A stretch of 64,000 nucleotides of DNA from Actinophytocola xinjiangensis (GTDB taxonomy: Bacteria > Actinomycetota > Actinomycetes > Mycobacteriales > Pseudonocardiaceae). The translations under genes and the position numbers were made by a program. The first letter of the stretch is position 1. The number at the start of each line of letters is the position of its first letter. The notes below the pieces were generated by a model. The model made no database searches. It was given only the letters and a program-made list of their open reading frames with translations, and was not told the DNA's origin. Below are positions 52,488 to 64,000 of the stretch, one piece after another. Location of the stretch: positions 186,001-250,000 of the forward strand of contig NZ_MSIF01000009.1 in assembly GCF_001921215.1 (NCBI RefSeq), in the 5' to 3' direction.

Positions 52488-52772
52488 ATGATCTGGTTCA
52501 CCGTGGAAACCACCTACACGCAGGACCGGGACGCGCTGCACGCCGCGCGGCCGGGACACCGGGAGTACCTGAGCGGCTTGGTCGAGCAGGGCAGGGTCGC
52601 CGCCGCTGGTCCCTGGGCCGATGACTCGGCGGGGTTCGCCGTCTACCGGGTCGCCGACCGGGACGAACTCGACCGGCTGCTGGCCGAGGACCCCTACACG
52701 ACCGGCGGTGTGGTCGCCGGGCGCACGGTCAACGAGTGGAAGATCGTGCTCGGGTCACTGGCCGCCCAGTAG
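52488..52772 (+). CDS. YciI-like protein
   Basis: A 94-residue protein of the YCII alpha+beta dimeric fold: MIWFTVETTYTQDRDALHAARPGHREYLSGLVEQGRVAAAGPWADDSAGFAVYRV with the family H-x-x-y-L and G-P segments, and the C-terminal DPYTTGGVVAGRTVNEWKI. A His/Asp pair in such proteins has been proposed to be catalytic. ATG 52488 looks leaderless (TAGCGT at 52476-52481, six bases). It ends 5 bp before a convergent PPOX gene. Confidence 0.85.
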   Translation: MIWFTVETTYTQDRDALHAARPGHREYLSGLVEQGRVAAAGPWADDSAGFAVYRVADRDELDRLLAEDPYTTGGVVAGRTVNEWKIVLGSLAAQ

Positions 52773-52777
52773 GTCGC

Positions 52778-53242
52778 TCAGTAGGTTCCGCCGAGCTTGC
52801 GGTGGTCCCAGCTGACGATCCTGGTCGGCGTGCACACCAGGCCGATCCGTTTGGCCGCCTGCAACCGCACGAACTGGGTGGCGGCCGTGGCGATCTGCTC
52901 GTTGGGGTTGTAGCGCCTGGCCAACGCCGACCCGATACGGGCGACCCGCTCGCGGTCGGTGACCAGTTCCACGTCGCACTCCAGCGACACGCCGCGTAGC
53001 TGGTCGTAGGTCTCGCCGGCCTCGATGAGCACCGTGGCCTGCGGCAGGCGGCGCAGGTTGACCGCCTTCTGGGAACTGGCGTACGTCCAGGTCTCCAGGC
53101 CGGGACCGCGCGGGACGTACCACAGCGGCACCAGGTGCGGGCGCCCGCCGCGGCCCACGGTCGCCAGGTTCGCGACCCTGCCGGCAGCGACGAACGCCTC
53201 GACCTCCTCGGGCGTCATGGTGATCTGCGCGCGACGCGACAT
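52778..53242 (-). CDS. PPOX-class (probably F420- or FMN-dependent) flavin protein
   Basis: A 154-residue single-domain protein: MTPEEVEAFVAAGRVANLATVGRGGRPHLVPLWYVPRG, typical of the F420-dependent PPOX class, then TYASSQKAVNLRRLPQATVLIEAGETYDQLRGVSLEC. Cofactor (FMN or F420) cannot be decided from the sequence alone. ATG 53242 has GGGAGGG upstream. It is the third PPOX-like protein of the window. Confidence 0.85.
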   Translation of the reverse strand: MSRRAQITMTPEEVEAFVAAGRVANLATVGRGGRPHLVPLWYVPRGPGLETWTYASSQKAVNLRRLPQATVLIEAGETYDQLRGVSLECDVELVTDRERVARIGSALARRYNPNEQIATAATQFVRLQAAKRIGLVCTPTRIVSWDHRKLGGTY

Positions 53243-53272
53243 CGGCCCTCCCGTGATCGACGCGCGTGCAGG

Positions 53273-54175
53273 CTAGCGCGAACCGGCGCTGCGCACGGCT
53301 GCCCGCGCGCCGGGACCGACGATGCTCGACTCCTCCGCGCCGCGCGCCTCGATGTCCCTGATCGCGTCCCGGTCCGCCGCCGGCACGTACTTGCGGGCCG
53401 CCTGCTCGATCACGCGGGGGAGCAGCGCGCGGAACAGCTTCAGCACGCCCACCCACCCCGGGACGTGCACCGCGCGCGCCCGGTCGCGGACCCCGGCGCT
53501 GATCAGGTCCACGGCCACCGACAGCGGGTACTTCCGGCTGGCGAAACCCCGGTCGGCCGCGCGCACCGGGCCGAACACCGGGTGGTCCTCGACGCTGTTG
53601 ACCATGTCCGTGGCGATCCAGGTCGGGTGCACCACCCCCACGTCGACCCCCAGGTGACGGACCTCGCCGCGCAGCGCGTTGCCGAACGCCTCCACGCCGG
53701 CCTTGGCCGCCGTGTACGCCGAGTTGCCGGGGATGTGCGCGATCGCCGCCGCCGAGGAGACCAGCATCGCGTAGCCCTTGCTGGCGATCAGGTGCGGCAG
53801 CGCCACCCGGACCGTGCGCCACACGCCCAACAGGTTGATGTCGATCACCCGCTCGAACGCCTTCGGGTCGATGGAGCGGGTGAAGCCCGTGGCGGCGATA
53901 CCGGCGTTGGCCAGCACCACGTCGATCCGCCCGTAGCGCTCAACGGCCCCGGCGACCGCCCGCTCCAGCGCCTCCCAGCTGGTGACGTCGGCCTCCCAGT
54001 GCCCGGCGTCGGGCCCGCAGTCGGCGGCGACCCTGGCCAGCTCGTCGGCCTCCAGTCCGACGAGCGCGACCCGCGCGCCCCGCCCGGCGAGGTCCCGCGC
54101 GACCCCGGCGCCGATCCCCCGCGCCGCGCCCGTGATCAGCACAACCTGTCCGCGTACGTCCCGCCTACGGCCCAT
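53273..54175 (-). CDS. SDR family oxidoreductase, longer type
   Basis: A 300-residue short-chain dehydrogenase: LITGAARGIGAGVARDLAGRGARVALVGL, VVLANAGIAATGF, catalytic Ser in LVSSAAAIAHIP and YTAAKAGVEAFGN with Tyr-x-x-x-Lys. The extra ~45 C-terminal residues (FRALLPRVIEQAARKYVPAAD) probably associate with membranes or the dimer. Substrate unknown. ATG 54175 has GAGGAGGCGAG upstream. It is the third SDR of the window. Confidence 0.9.
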   Translation of the reverse strand: MGRRRDVRGQVVLITGAARGIGAGVARDLAGRGARVALVGLEADELARVAADCGPDAGHWEADVTSWEALERAVAGAVERYGRIDVVLANAGIAATGFTRSIDPKAFERVIDINLLGVWRTVRVALPHLIASKGYAMLVSSAAAIAHIPGNSAYTAAKAGVEAFGNALRGEVRHLGVDVGVVHPTWIATDMVNSVEDHPVFGPVRAADRGFASRKYPLSVAVDLISAGVRDRARAVHVPGWVGVLKLFRALLPRVIEQAARKYVPAADRDAIRDIEARGAEESSIVGPGARAAVRSAGSR

Positions 54176-54290
54176 GTCGCTCGCCTCCTCGGAAGAACAC
54201 CTCGGCCAAAACTTACCACGAGTAACCTACCCTGAGTAGGAGACTAACGGCCGTTGGCCGCAACCGCCCGGTCGACCAGGATCGGAAGAC

Positions 54291-55961
54291 ATGGTTGATC
54301 CCCTGCTCGACCGCAGATCCGTCCTTCGCGCCGCCACCGTCGGCACGGCCGCCACCGTGGCCGCCAGCACCGTGGCCGCCGGCACCGTGGCCGCCGGCAC
54401 CGTGCTGGCCTCGGCCACACCCTCGGCCGCCTCCCCCGCCCCGGTCTTCGCCCACGGCGTCGCCTCCGGCGACCCGCTGCCCGACGCCGTGCTCCTCTGG
54501 ACCAGGGTGACCCCCACCCCCGAGGCCACCCCCGGCTCCGGCCTCGGCCCGGCCGTCGAGGTGGCCTGGGAGATCGCCACCGACCCGACGTTCGGCACCC
54601 TCGCCGGCTCCGGCACGGTCACCACCGGCCCCGACCGCGACCACACCGTCAAGGTCGACGCCACCGGCCTGCACCCGGCCACCACTTACCACTACCGCTT
54701 CCGCGTCGCCGGCACGACCTCGGCGACCGGCACCACCCGCACCGCCCCCGCCACCGACGCGGCGGTGTCCCGGCTGCGCTTCGGCGTCGTGTCCTGCTCC
54801 AACTGGCAGGAAGGCCACTTCGCCGCCTACCGCTACCTCGCCGAACGCGGCGACCTCGACGCCGTCCTGCACCTGGGCGACTACCTCTACGAGTACGGCG
54901 CCGCCGCCGGCGCGGTCCGCCAGCACGACCCGGCCACCGAGATGATCACCCTCGCCGACTACCGCCGCCGCCACGCCCAGTACAAGACCGACGAACACCT
55001 GCGCCGGCTGCACGCCGCCTGCCCGTTCATCGCCACCTGGGACGATCACGAGGTCGCCAACGACGCCTGGTCCGGCGGCGCCCAGAACCACCAGCCCGAC
55101 ACCGAAGGCGACTACGCCACCCGCCGCGCCGCCGCCCACCAGGCGTACTTCGAGTGGATGCCGGTCCGCAACCAGGCCGACCGCCTCTACCGGCGGCTGC
55201 GCTTCGGCCTGCTCGCCGAGATCACCATGCTCGACCTGCGCAGCTACCGCTCCCAGCAGGTACCGCCGTTCGACGGCGGCACCGACGACCCCAACCGCAC
55301 CCTCACCGGCGCCGAGCAACTCGCCTGGCTCCAGCAGGGCCTGGTGTCCTCCGGCGCCCAGTGGAAGCTCGTCGGCAACTCGGTGATGGTCGCGCCGGTG
55401 CTCGTCCCGCCGCTGCCCGCCGACCTGCTCGGCCCGCTGCTCGAACTGCTCGGCCTGCCCCGCGAGGGCGGCGTGGTCAACCCCGACCAGTGGGACGGCT
55501 ACGCCGCCGACCGCCGCCGACTGCTCACCACCATCGCCGACAACGACGTCACCGACACCGTGTTCCTCACCGGCGACATCCACTCCGCCTGGGCGTCGGA
55601 CGTACCGCGCGACGCCGGGCTGTACCCGCTGTCGCCGTCGGTGGCCACCGAGTTCGTGTGCACCTCGGTGTCCTCGGACAACATCGACGACATCGCCGGC
55701 GTGCCGCCCAGGACCGTCGGCCCGGTCGTCGAAGGGGCGCTGACCACCCTGAACCGGCACATCAAATGGGTCGAGGTCGACTCACACGGCGCGTCGGTGC
55801 TGGAGGTCACGCCCGCCGGGGCGCAGATGGACTGGTACTTCGTGGCCAACAAGGACGACGCCGCCAGCGCCGTGTCCTACGCCCGGTCCTACCGGGTCCG
55901 GGCCGGCACCCAGCGGGTCGCCAGGGTGTGGTCGCCGATCGGTGGGGAATCGGCGAGCTGA
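54291..55961 (+). CDS. Alkaline phosphatase D family protein (PhoD-like)
   Basis: A 556-residue secreted metallophosphoesterase. It has a Tat signal ([12 protein letters not shown]), an N-terminal fibronectin-like PhoD_N domain ([23 protein letters not shown]) and the PhoD catalytic domain: [53 protein letters not shown] and [13 protein letters not shown]. PhoD uses calcium and iron ions and hydrolyses phosphate mono- and diesters for phosphate supply. Codons repeat GTGGCC in the signal region. ATG 54291 begins the Tat region. Confidence 0.93.
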   Translation: MVDPLLDRRSVLRAATVGTAATVAASTVAAGTVAAGTVLASATPSAASPAPVFAHGVASGDPLPDAVLLWTRVTPTPEATPGSGLGPAVEVAWEIATDPTFGTLAGSGTVTTGPDRDHTVKVDATGLHPATTYHYRFRVAGTTSATGTTRTAPATDAAVSRLRFGVVSCSNWQEGHFAAYRYLAERGDLDAVLHLGDYLYEYGAAAGAVRQHDPATEMITLADYRRRHAQYKTDEHLRRLHAACPFIATWDDHEVANDAWSGGAQNHQPDTEGDYATRRAAAHQAYFEWMPVRNQADRLYRRLRFGLLAEITMLDLRSYRSQQVPPFDGGTDDPNRTLTGAEQLAWLQQGLVSSGAQWKLVGNSVMVAPVLVPPLPADLLGPLLELLGLPREGGVVNPDQWDGYAADRRRLLTTIADNDVTDTVFLTGDIHSAWASDVPRDAGLYPLSPSVATEFVCTSVSSDNIDDIAGVPPRTVGPVVEGALTTLNRHIKWVEVDSHGASVLEVTPAGAQMDWYFVANKDDAASAVSYARSYRVRAGTQRVARVWSPIGGESAS

Positions 55962-56028
55962 CTCGTTACAGTCGCAGGTCGTAGTATCCGTGCCGACGGC
56001 CCAGTCCAGCCCCGAGGAGGACGTACCG

Positions 56029-57063
<1,035 letters not shown>

Positions 57064-57067
57064 GAGG

Positions 57068-57487
57068 ATGACGTTGCAGGAGAACCTGTTCGGCGGTCCG
57101 CCGGCCACCCAGCTGCCCGACCGACCCGAACCGCAGAACGCGCTGGAGTCGGGCACCGACCCGGCCAAGGTCGTCACCCGGTGGCCCGACTTCAGCGAAG
57201 GCTGGGCCGCGCTGGCCGAACTGGCACTGTCGGAGAACAACCCGGTGGCCGCCTACGCCTACGCGCGCACCGGCTACCACCGGGGCCTGGACCAGCTCCG
57301 GCGAGCCGGCTGGAAGGGACACGGGCCCGTTCCCTGGGCCCACCGACCCAACCGCGGCTTTCTCCGGGCGCTGGGCGCGCTGGCCCGAGCCGCCGAGGCC
57401 ATCGGCGAGACCGACGAGCACGACCGGTGTCTGCAGTTCGTCACCGACTCCGACCCGGCCGCCGTCGCCGAACTCGGCTTGGCGTGA
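57068..57487 (+). CDS. DUF3151 protein
   Basis: A 139-residue soluble protein with TPR-like helices: RWPDFSEGWAALAELALSENNPVAAYAYARTGYHRGLDQLRRAGWKGHGPVPWAHRPNRGFLRALGALARAAEAIGE, the whole of DUF3151. Function unknown; conserved in actinobacteria next to fba. Start ATG 57068, 5 bp after the fba stop. The following 257 bp (57488-57744) hold a DnaA-box-like TTGTCCACA (57509-57517) and a strong hairpin (57682-57713), with no gene seen. Confidence 0.9.
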   Translation: MTLQENLFGGPPATQLPDRPEPQNALESGTDPAKVVTRWPDFSEGWAALAELALSENNPVAAYAYARTGYHRGLDQLRRAGWKGHGPVPWAHRPNRGFLRALGALARAAEAIGETDEHDRCLQFVTDSDPAAVAELGLA

Positions 57488-57681
57488 TCGCTCCACTCGC
57501 ACTCCGAGTTGTCCACAGGCTCGTCCGACCACAGCTTTCCCACCCACTACCCGGATAGACTGGCCTTGAGGGGTGCCCCCGGAGCGGGTGGGGGCTGTGG
57601 TGAGGGCGTTCGTGTTTGGTCGTCGGTGTTGGCGTCGAGAGGTTCTGATCCGCGTTCGGTTCAGGGTGCTTGTCGTTCGGT

Positions 57682-57713
57682 GAGCCCGGGCCCCGTTGTC
57701 GGGGTCCGGGCTC
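57682..57713. terminator. Bidirectional terminator hairpin
   Basis: GAGCCCGGGCCCCG (57682-57695) pairs with CGGGGTCCGGGCTC (57700-57713) over 14 bp with one G-T wobble and loop TTGT. It lies between two convergent genes. No T-tract follows. Confidence 0.7.
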
Positions 57714-57744
57714 TCGGCTGCTGGGGCCGTTGTGTGCCGGTGGG

Positions 57745-58386
57745 TCAGCAGGTTGCCAGCATGTCTTCCAGGGCCGCTTGTTCCGCCTCGGTGACCGTGA
57801 GGTCGTAGGTGTACTTCACGTGGGTGTAGGCGCTGGCGTACTGGCAGTGGTTCGACTCCAGCGGGGGTTGCCACTCGTCGGGGGTTTTGTCGCCCTTGGA
57901 CTGGTTGACGTTGTCGGTCACCGCCCAGAGTTGGGGGGAGGTGAGGTCGTTGGCGAACGTCTCGCGTTCGTCGGTCGTCCAGTCGGCGGCGCCGGACCGC
58001 CAGGCGGCCGCGAGCGGGACCATGTGGTCGATGTCCACGTCGGCGGGGGCGTCCCAGGTGTCGCCGTCGTAGGGGCTGGTCCAGGTTCCTGAGGTGGGCT
58101 GGCAGTCCTCGCCCACCTCGACGTCGTCGCCGTCGCGTTCGAGGACGGCTTCCCGGGTGTTGCAGGCGCCCTCGACCGTGGACCAGTGGGGGAACAGGTC
58201 CCGGTCGTAGCCGTCCATGGAGCCGGCGGGGGCCACGGTCAGGTCCGCCAGTTCCGTCGCGGCCGTGTCGGCATCGGGGATTCCCGGGGGGATGGCGTTG
58301 GCGGTGCCTCCCAGGCCGACGGCGGCGCCGGTGGCCAGCAGTAACGCGGCGCCGAAAATCCTTGCTTTCCCCGACCTGGTGAGCAT
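57745..58386 (-). CDS. Secreted HNH nuclease (GmrSD C-terminal/DUF1524-like)
   Basis: A 213-residue protein with a signal peptide (LLLATGAAVGLGGTANA), a conserved region (GYDRDLFPHW, CNTREAVLERD, SGTWTSPYDG) and the His-Asn motif DVDIDHMVPLAAAWRSGA followed by LWAVTDNVNQSKGDKTPDEWQP. The 'D-x-D-H-M-V-P-L-x-x-A' centre and the N-x-x-K are those of secreted actinobacterial HNH nucleases. Four cysteines outside the core suggest disulfides. It likely degrades external DNA for nutrition or defence. Start ATG 58386. Confidence 0.85.
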   Translation of the reverse strand: MLTRSGKARIFGAALLLATGAAVGLGGTANAIPPGIPDADTAATELADLTVAPAGSMDGYDRDLFPHWSTVEGACNTREAVLERDGDDVEVGEDCQPTSGTWTSPYDGDTWDAPADVDIDHMVPLAAAWRSGAADWTTDERETFANDLTSPQLWAVTDNVNQSKGDKTPDEWQPPLESNHCQYASAYTHVKYTYDLTVTEAEQAALEDMLATC

Positions 58387-58512
58387 GTTCGCCTCCGTGG
58401 TTCGCGAGATGCGGCGAACCGACTGTGCGCCACGCGGGTCCGGGGGCTCAATGACTCCTTGGTAGGGAACGGGAAGTCCCGACTTTCGTCGGCGGCCGAA
58501 CGGATGACTCGA

Positions 58513-60529
<2,017 letters not shown>

Positions 60530-60533
60530 CCCC

Positions 60534-61184
60534 GTGGCCTGGCCGGACATCAGGCACACCTACGACGTCGTCGCCCGCGACTACGCCGACAGCTTCGCCG
60601 ACGAACTGGCCGGCAAGCCGTTCGACCGGGAGCTGCTCGACGCGTTCGCCACGTCGGTCTCCGGGGCGGCGCGCGGGCCGGTGGTGGACGTGGGCTGCGG
60701 GCCGGCCGGGCACGTCACCCGCTACCTGGCCGACCGGCTGGAGCTCACCGACGTGCGGGTCGAGGGCATCGACCTGTCGCCGGTCGTGGTCGGCGAGGCC
60801 CGGCGGCGCCACCCCGACCTGCTGTTCTGGGTCGGTGACCTGCGCGAGCTGCCGGCCGACGACGGGGCGCTGGCCGGGATCGTGTCCTTCTACTCGGTGG
60901 TGCACCTGCCGCGCGCCCAGTGGCCGGGGGCCTTCGCCGAGTTCCGGCGGGTCCTGGTGCCCGGCGGGCGGCTGCTGGTCGGCGTGCACGGCGGCGTCGG
61001 CGAGACCGGTGTCGACGGGTGGTTCGGCCGGGACGTGGCGATCCGCACGACCCTGGTCGACCTGGAGGAGCTGACGGCCTTCGCCGCCGGCGCCGGGCTC
61101 ACCGTCCTGGAACGCCACCAGCGCCCGCCCTACCCCGGCGAGTACCCGTCGGTGCGGCTGTACCTGCTGGCCGAGAAACGCTGA
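60534..61184 (+). CDS. Class I SAM-dependent methyltransferase
   Basis: A 216-residue methyltransferase: YDVVARDYADSFADELAGKPFDRELLDAF, motif I VVDVGCGPAGHVTRYLADR, acidic motif II in VEGIDLSPVVVGEARR and FYSVVHLPRAQWPGAFAEFRRVLVPGGRLLVGVHG. The substrate is unknown. GTG 60534 follows the purA stop by 4 bp, so it is translated from the same message. A terminator hairpin overlaps its stop region. Confidence 0.88.
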   Translation: MAWPDIRHTYDVVARDYADSFADELAGKPFDRELLDAFATSVSGAARGPVVDVGCGPAGHVTRYLADRLELTDVRVEGIDLSPVVVGEARRRHPDLLFWVGDLRELPADDGALAGIVSFYSVVHLPRAQWPGAFAEFRRVLVPGGRLLVGVHGGVGETGVDGWFGRDVAIRTTLVDLEELTAFAAGAGLTVLERHQRPPYPGEYPSVRLYLLAEKR

Positions 61185-61215
61185 GGGACCCCTCCGCCGA
61201 GGCGGAAGGGTCCCT
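61184..61215. terminator. Terminator hairpin after the methyltransferase
   Basis: AGGGACCCCTCCGCC (61184-61198) and GGCGGAAGGGTCCCT (61201-61215) pair over 15 bp with one mismatch and a two-base gap. It lies between two convergent genes. Confidence 0.75.
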
Positions 61216-61226
61216 CGACCACCGGG

Positions 61227-62348
61227 TCAGGCCGCCGGGCGGTCGTCGCGGGCGGCGACGGCGACGTCCGGGTTGTCGCTGAACAGACCGTCGATCCCGG
61301 CGGCGCGGAACGCCGCGATCTCGGCGAACAGGTCGCCGTACTCGGCCGGCACCACCGAGGAACGGAAGTCGGCCGGCAGGAACTGGTTCTCCGCGCGGAA
61401 GGTGTACGGGTGCACCGTCAGACCCGCGCGGTGCGCGTCGCGCACCAGCGCGGTCGGCTCACCCAGGAAACCGGCCGCGTCACGCGGAATGACCTGGTTC
61501 TTCTCCGGGCCGAGACCGTCGGCGTAGCCGGCGACCCAGCGCAGGCCCGACGCGGTGACCAGGTCGGCGTAGGTGCGCGGGTCGCCGTTGGCGACGAAGT
61601 CGTAGGGCGCGCCGGACGCCGAGGTCAGCTGCACCAACGGAACCCGCAGCCGCGAGGACAGCCACCGCAGGTTCGACACCTCGAACGACTGCACGAACAC
61701 CTTCGCCCCCGGCCGGTTGAGGCCGTTGCGGTTCAGCGCCTCGACGACCTTGGGCTCCAGGGCCAGACCCTGACGCTGGAAGAACGTCGGGTGCTTCGTT
61801 TCCGGGTAGATCCCGATGGGACGGCCCAGCTCGCGGGACAGCCGCTTGGACAGGTCGATGACCTCCTGGAACGTGGGCACCGGGTAGCGGCCGTCGTAGA
61901 GCGTGTTGCGCTGGCGCACGTCCGGGATCCGCTCGGTCGCGCGCAGCGTGCGCAGCTCGGCGAGGGTGAAGTCCTCGGTGAACCAGCCGGTCACCGCCAC
62001 CCCGTCGAGGTCCTTGGTGGTCTTGCGGCCGGCGAACTCCGGGTGCTCGGCGACGTCGGTCGTGCCGCCGATCTCCGGCTCGTGCCGGGCCACCAGCACA
62101 CCGTCCTTCGTGGTCACCAGGTCCGGCTCGATGTAGTCGGCGCCCATCCGCGCGGCCAGCTCGTAGGCGGCCAGGGTGTGCTCCGGGCGGTAGCCCGACG
62201 CGCCACGGTGGCCGACGACGGTGAAGTCGTCACCACGGCTGGCGCCGGGGCCGGGGCCGGCCGGCCGGTCGGCGGTCGCCGGGGCGGCACCGACCATGGT
62301 CAGCACGGCCGCCGCGGCGACCGTCATACGCAGGAACTTCGGACTCAC
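61227..62348 (-). CDS. Secreted glycerophosphodiester phosphodiesterase
   Basis: A 373-residue protein with signal peptide (SPKFLRMTVAAAAVLTMVGAAPATA) and the GDPD domain: VGHRGASGYRPEHTLAAYELAARMGADYIEPDLVTTKDGVLVARHEPEIG, with the His/Glu/Asp metal and catalytic residues. It cleaves glycerophosphodiesters to glycerol-3-phosphate and alcohols; the size and PTFQEVIDLSKRL match the GlpQ-like group. GTG 62348 has GAGGAGGAAC upstream. It is divergent from the TRAP permease gene. Confidence 0.92.
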   Translation of the reverse strand: MSPKFLRMTVAAAAVLTMVGAAPATADRPAGPGPGASRGDDFTVVGHRGASGYRPEHTLAAYELAARMGADYIEPDLVTTKDGVLVARHEPEIGGTTDVAEHPEFAGRKTTKDLDGVAVTGWFTEDFTLAELRTLRATERIPDVRQRNTLYDGRYPVPTFQEVIDLSKRLSRELGRPIGIYPETKHPTFFQRQGLALEPKVVEALNRNGLNRPGAKVFVQSFEVSNLRWLSSRLRVPLVQLTSASGAPYDFVANGDPRTYADLVTASGLRWVAGYADGLGPEKNQVIPRDAAGFLGEPTALVRDAHRAGLTVHPYTFRAENQFLPADFRSSVVPAEYGDLFAEIAAFRAAGIDGLFSDNPDVAVAARDDRPAA

Positions 62349-62471
62349 GGGGGGTTCCTCCTCGCTAGATGGGGCCAGCGCATGCTGGCCGACGCGGGCA
62401 AACTCCACTCGGACCACAGATGACCGCGGGGAAACCAATCTGATCACTTCTGTGTGACCGTTGCCACGGGT

Positions 62472-64000
62472 ATGTTGCTGCTGGTGGTGATCAGCGACGC
62501 GGTCGGCGAGCACGACGAGGAACGCCCGGCGCGCCGGCTGTCGGGCCGCTGGGCGCTGTTCGTGTGGGCCGTCTCGGTCGCCGTCGCCCTGCTGGTGCTC
62601 AAGCAGGTCTTCCTGCCCTTCGCCCAGGGAAACCAGTACTACCTGGTGATCTTCCTCGGGGTGACCCTGCCGCTGGTGTTCCTCTGCTACCGGCCCCGGG
62701 GCACCTCGGCCGGCGAGGACGGCGACAACCCCGGGCCGCTGGACTGGGTGTTCGCCGGGATCGCGCTGCTGGTCGGGCTCTACCCGGTGCTGCCGCTGGC
62801 GATCGGCGACGCCGGCGGCGGGTTCGACACCTTCCTCGACCGGCAGGGCCAACTGTCCACCGCCGACATCGTGGCCGGCACGCTGCTGCTGGTCCTGGTG
62901 CTGGAAGCCACCCGGCGCACCACCGGGCTGGTGCTGCCCGTGGTGTGCCTGGTGTTCCTCGCGTTCTCCTACTACGGCGGCTACCTGCCGCAGGACTGGG
63001 ACATCTCGCACGCCGGCGTCGACTTCAGCCAGATCATCAACGCCCTCTACAACGACCAGAGCGGCTTCTACGGCATCCCGCTGGACGTGGCCGCCACCTA
63101 CATCGTGCTGTTCACCATCTACGGCGCGGTGCTCGCCTCCTCCGGCGCCGGCACGTTCTTCGTCGACCTGAGCTTCGCGCTGTTCCGCCGCTCGCGCACC
63201 GCGCCAGGGCGCACCGCCGCGCTGTCGGGGTTCCTGCTCGGCACCGTCTCCGGCTCCGGCACCGCCACCACCGTCAGCCTGGGCGCCATCACCTGGCCGG
63301 TGCTGCGCAAGGCCGGCTACCCGAAGGAGAACGCCGGCGGGCTGCTCGCCGCGTCCGGCATCGGCGCGATCCTCTCGCCGCCGACCCTGGGCGCGGCGGC
63401 GTTCATCATCGCCGAGTACCTGGAGGTCGACTACCTCACGGTGCTGGTCTGGGCGATCGTGCCGACCCTGCTGTACTACCTGGGCATCGCGTTCGCCGTG
63501 GAGATCGACGCCCGCCGCTTCGGCGCCCAGCGGGTCGAGGTCGACTCCCCGCCCGTCGGCACGGTCCTGCTGCGCGGCGGCTACCACTTCCTGTCGCTGG
63601 CGATCATCGTCGTGTTCCTGGCGCTGGACATCCCGCCGTTCACCGCCGTGGTCTACGCCACCGGGGTCGCCGCGCTGTTCGCGCTGGCCGCGCGGCTGCT
63701 CACCCACCGGGCCGACGGCGTGGCCGCCGGCCTGCTGACCTGGTTACGGGCACTGGCCGACTCGCTGGCCGAGGGCATCCGGGGCGCGCTGCCGGTGATC
63801 GCGGTGTGCGCCGCCGCCGGGGTGATCACCTCCACGATCACCAAGACCGGTCTCGGTCTGGAACTCGCCGCCGCCCTGGTCGACGCCGCCCAGGCCCTCG
63901 CGTCCAACCCGACGGTGGTGCTCACGCTGACCGTGGTGTTCGCGGCGGTCGCGGTCAGCGTGCTCGGGCTGGCCGTGCCGGTGACCGCGTCGTTCATCAT
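62472..64000 (+). CDS. TRAP transporter fused permease (4TM+12TM type), partial
   Basis: The frame is open to the right edge, giving about 509 residues. After ~25 charged residues the protein has alternating TM helices: WALFVWAVSVAVALLVLKQVF, YLVIFLGVTLPLVFLCY and others. The TRAP DctM signature follows (GFLLGTVSGSGTATTVSLGAITWP, LLAASGIGAILSPPTLGAAAFIIAEYL). This is the fused small and large permease of a TRAP system, which imports dicarboxylates or similar substrates using sodium gradients; the binding protein should lie downstream, outside the window. Start is uncertain: ATG 62472, GTG 62454 or GTG 62487. Confidence 0.85.
   Translation, partial: MLLLVVISDAVGEHDEERPARRLSGRWALFVWAVSVAVALLVLKQVFLPFAQGNQYYLVIFLGVTLPLVFLCYRPRGTSAGEDGDNPGPLDWVFAGIALLVGLYPVLPLAIGDAGGGFDTFLDRQGQLSTADIVAGTLLLVLVLEATRRTTGLVLPVVCLVFLAFSYYGGYLPQDWDISHAGVDFSQIINALYNDQSGFYGIPLDVAATYIVLFTIYGAVLASSGAGTFFVDLSFALFRRSRTAPGRTAALSGFLLGTVSGSGTATTVSLGAITWPVLRKAGYPKENAGGLLAASGIGAILSPPTLGAAAFIIAEYLEVDYLTVLVWAIVPTLLYYLGIAFAVEIDARRFGAQRVEVDSPPVGTVLLRGGYHFLSLAIIVVFLALDIPPFTAVVYATGVAALFALAARLLTHRADGVAAGLLTWLRALADSLAEGIRGALPVIAVCAAAGVITSTITKTGLGLELAAALVDAAQALASNPTVVLTLTVVFAAVAVSVLGLAVPVTASFI

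Noticed and set aside
52416-52488. An anti-sigma factor gene beside the SigE-family sigma
   Set aside because: No zinc-binding anti-sigma (HxxxCxxC) motif or membrane protein lies next to the sigma gene; the neighbours are nagA and YciI.
61227-63707. A single 826-codon minus-strand frame covering GDPD and the region beyond
   Set aside because: Only the first 373 codons back from 61227 form a protein with a signal peptide and ribosome site at 62348. The rest is the antisense shadow of the TRAP permease.

Overview
The window is about 72% GC by eye, with strong G/C third-position bias, frequent GTG starts, GAGG/GGAGG ribosome sites and many apparently leaderless starts. Gene content points to a filamentous actinomycete, most likely Pseudonocardiales (Saccharothrix/Actinosynnema/Lentzea-like); the genus is inferred from general resemblance, not from a search. 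From memory, the core gene set (dcd, dnaK-grpE-dnaJ-hspR, clpB beside a globin-reductase, pyrE, SpoU methylase, GH76, DedA, fba, purA) resembles a block lying a few hundred kb from oriC in mycobacteria, so this is probably ordinary origin-proximal core chromosome with accessory islets.

Layout. 1-6.4 kb: small metabolic and accessory genes: a Gmad2-like protein tail, PPOX proteins, a secreted serine hydrolase, remnants of a TetR gene and a SnoaL gene, a TetR/TIGR03086 divergon with its own operators, a DJ-1 protein, an aldo/keto reductase, RpiB and a subtilisin inhibitor. 6.4-9.6 kb: a truncated fatty acyl-AMP-ligase-like gene and a three-gene ESX/PPE-like operon, separated by a poly-A/poly-T stretch (7330-7503) that looks like an assembly artefact. 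9.7-20 kb: a GH63-type glycosidase, a polar amino-acid ABC operon, a beta-helix membrane protein, and an orphan GroES next to VanW. 20-27.5 kb: acyl-CoA dehydrogenase, an orphan response regulator, SGNH esterase, tRNA-Gly(CCC), dcd, MFS exporter and DUF4097 lipoprotein. 27.5-37.3 kb: the HspR heat-shock regulon, with HAIR operators before dnaK and clpB, and a globin-reductase and a PPOX protein in between. 37-50.5 kb: ArsR/SRPBCC pair, SDRs, pyrE, SpoU, molybdopterin oxidoreductase, GH76, two VTT/DedA proteins, an HSL esterase and a GlcD-type flavoprotein. 50.5-64 kb: nagA under a DasR-type operator, a SigE-family sigma factor, small oxidoreductases, PhoD phosphatase, fba-DUF3151, secreted HNH nuclease, purA-methyltransferase, GDPD, and the start of a fused TRAP permease.

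How the genes work together. Clear functional units are (i) dnaK-grpE-dnaJ-hspR plus clpB, autoregulated by HspR; (ii) the amino-acid importer, whose binding-protein gene is separated from permease and ATPase genes by an internal terminator; (iii) nagA responding to GlcNAc through DasR; (iv) an ArsR regulator with its SRPBCC partner under twin operators; (v) the ESX-like secreted triad. I found no convincing new defence, CRISPR or biosynthetic system. The most unusual signals are the homopolymer junction, a set of DnaA boxes at exact 21-bp spacing upstream of clpB, and the GroES-VanW pairing.
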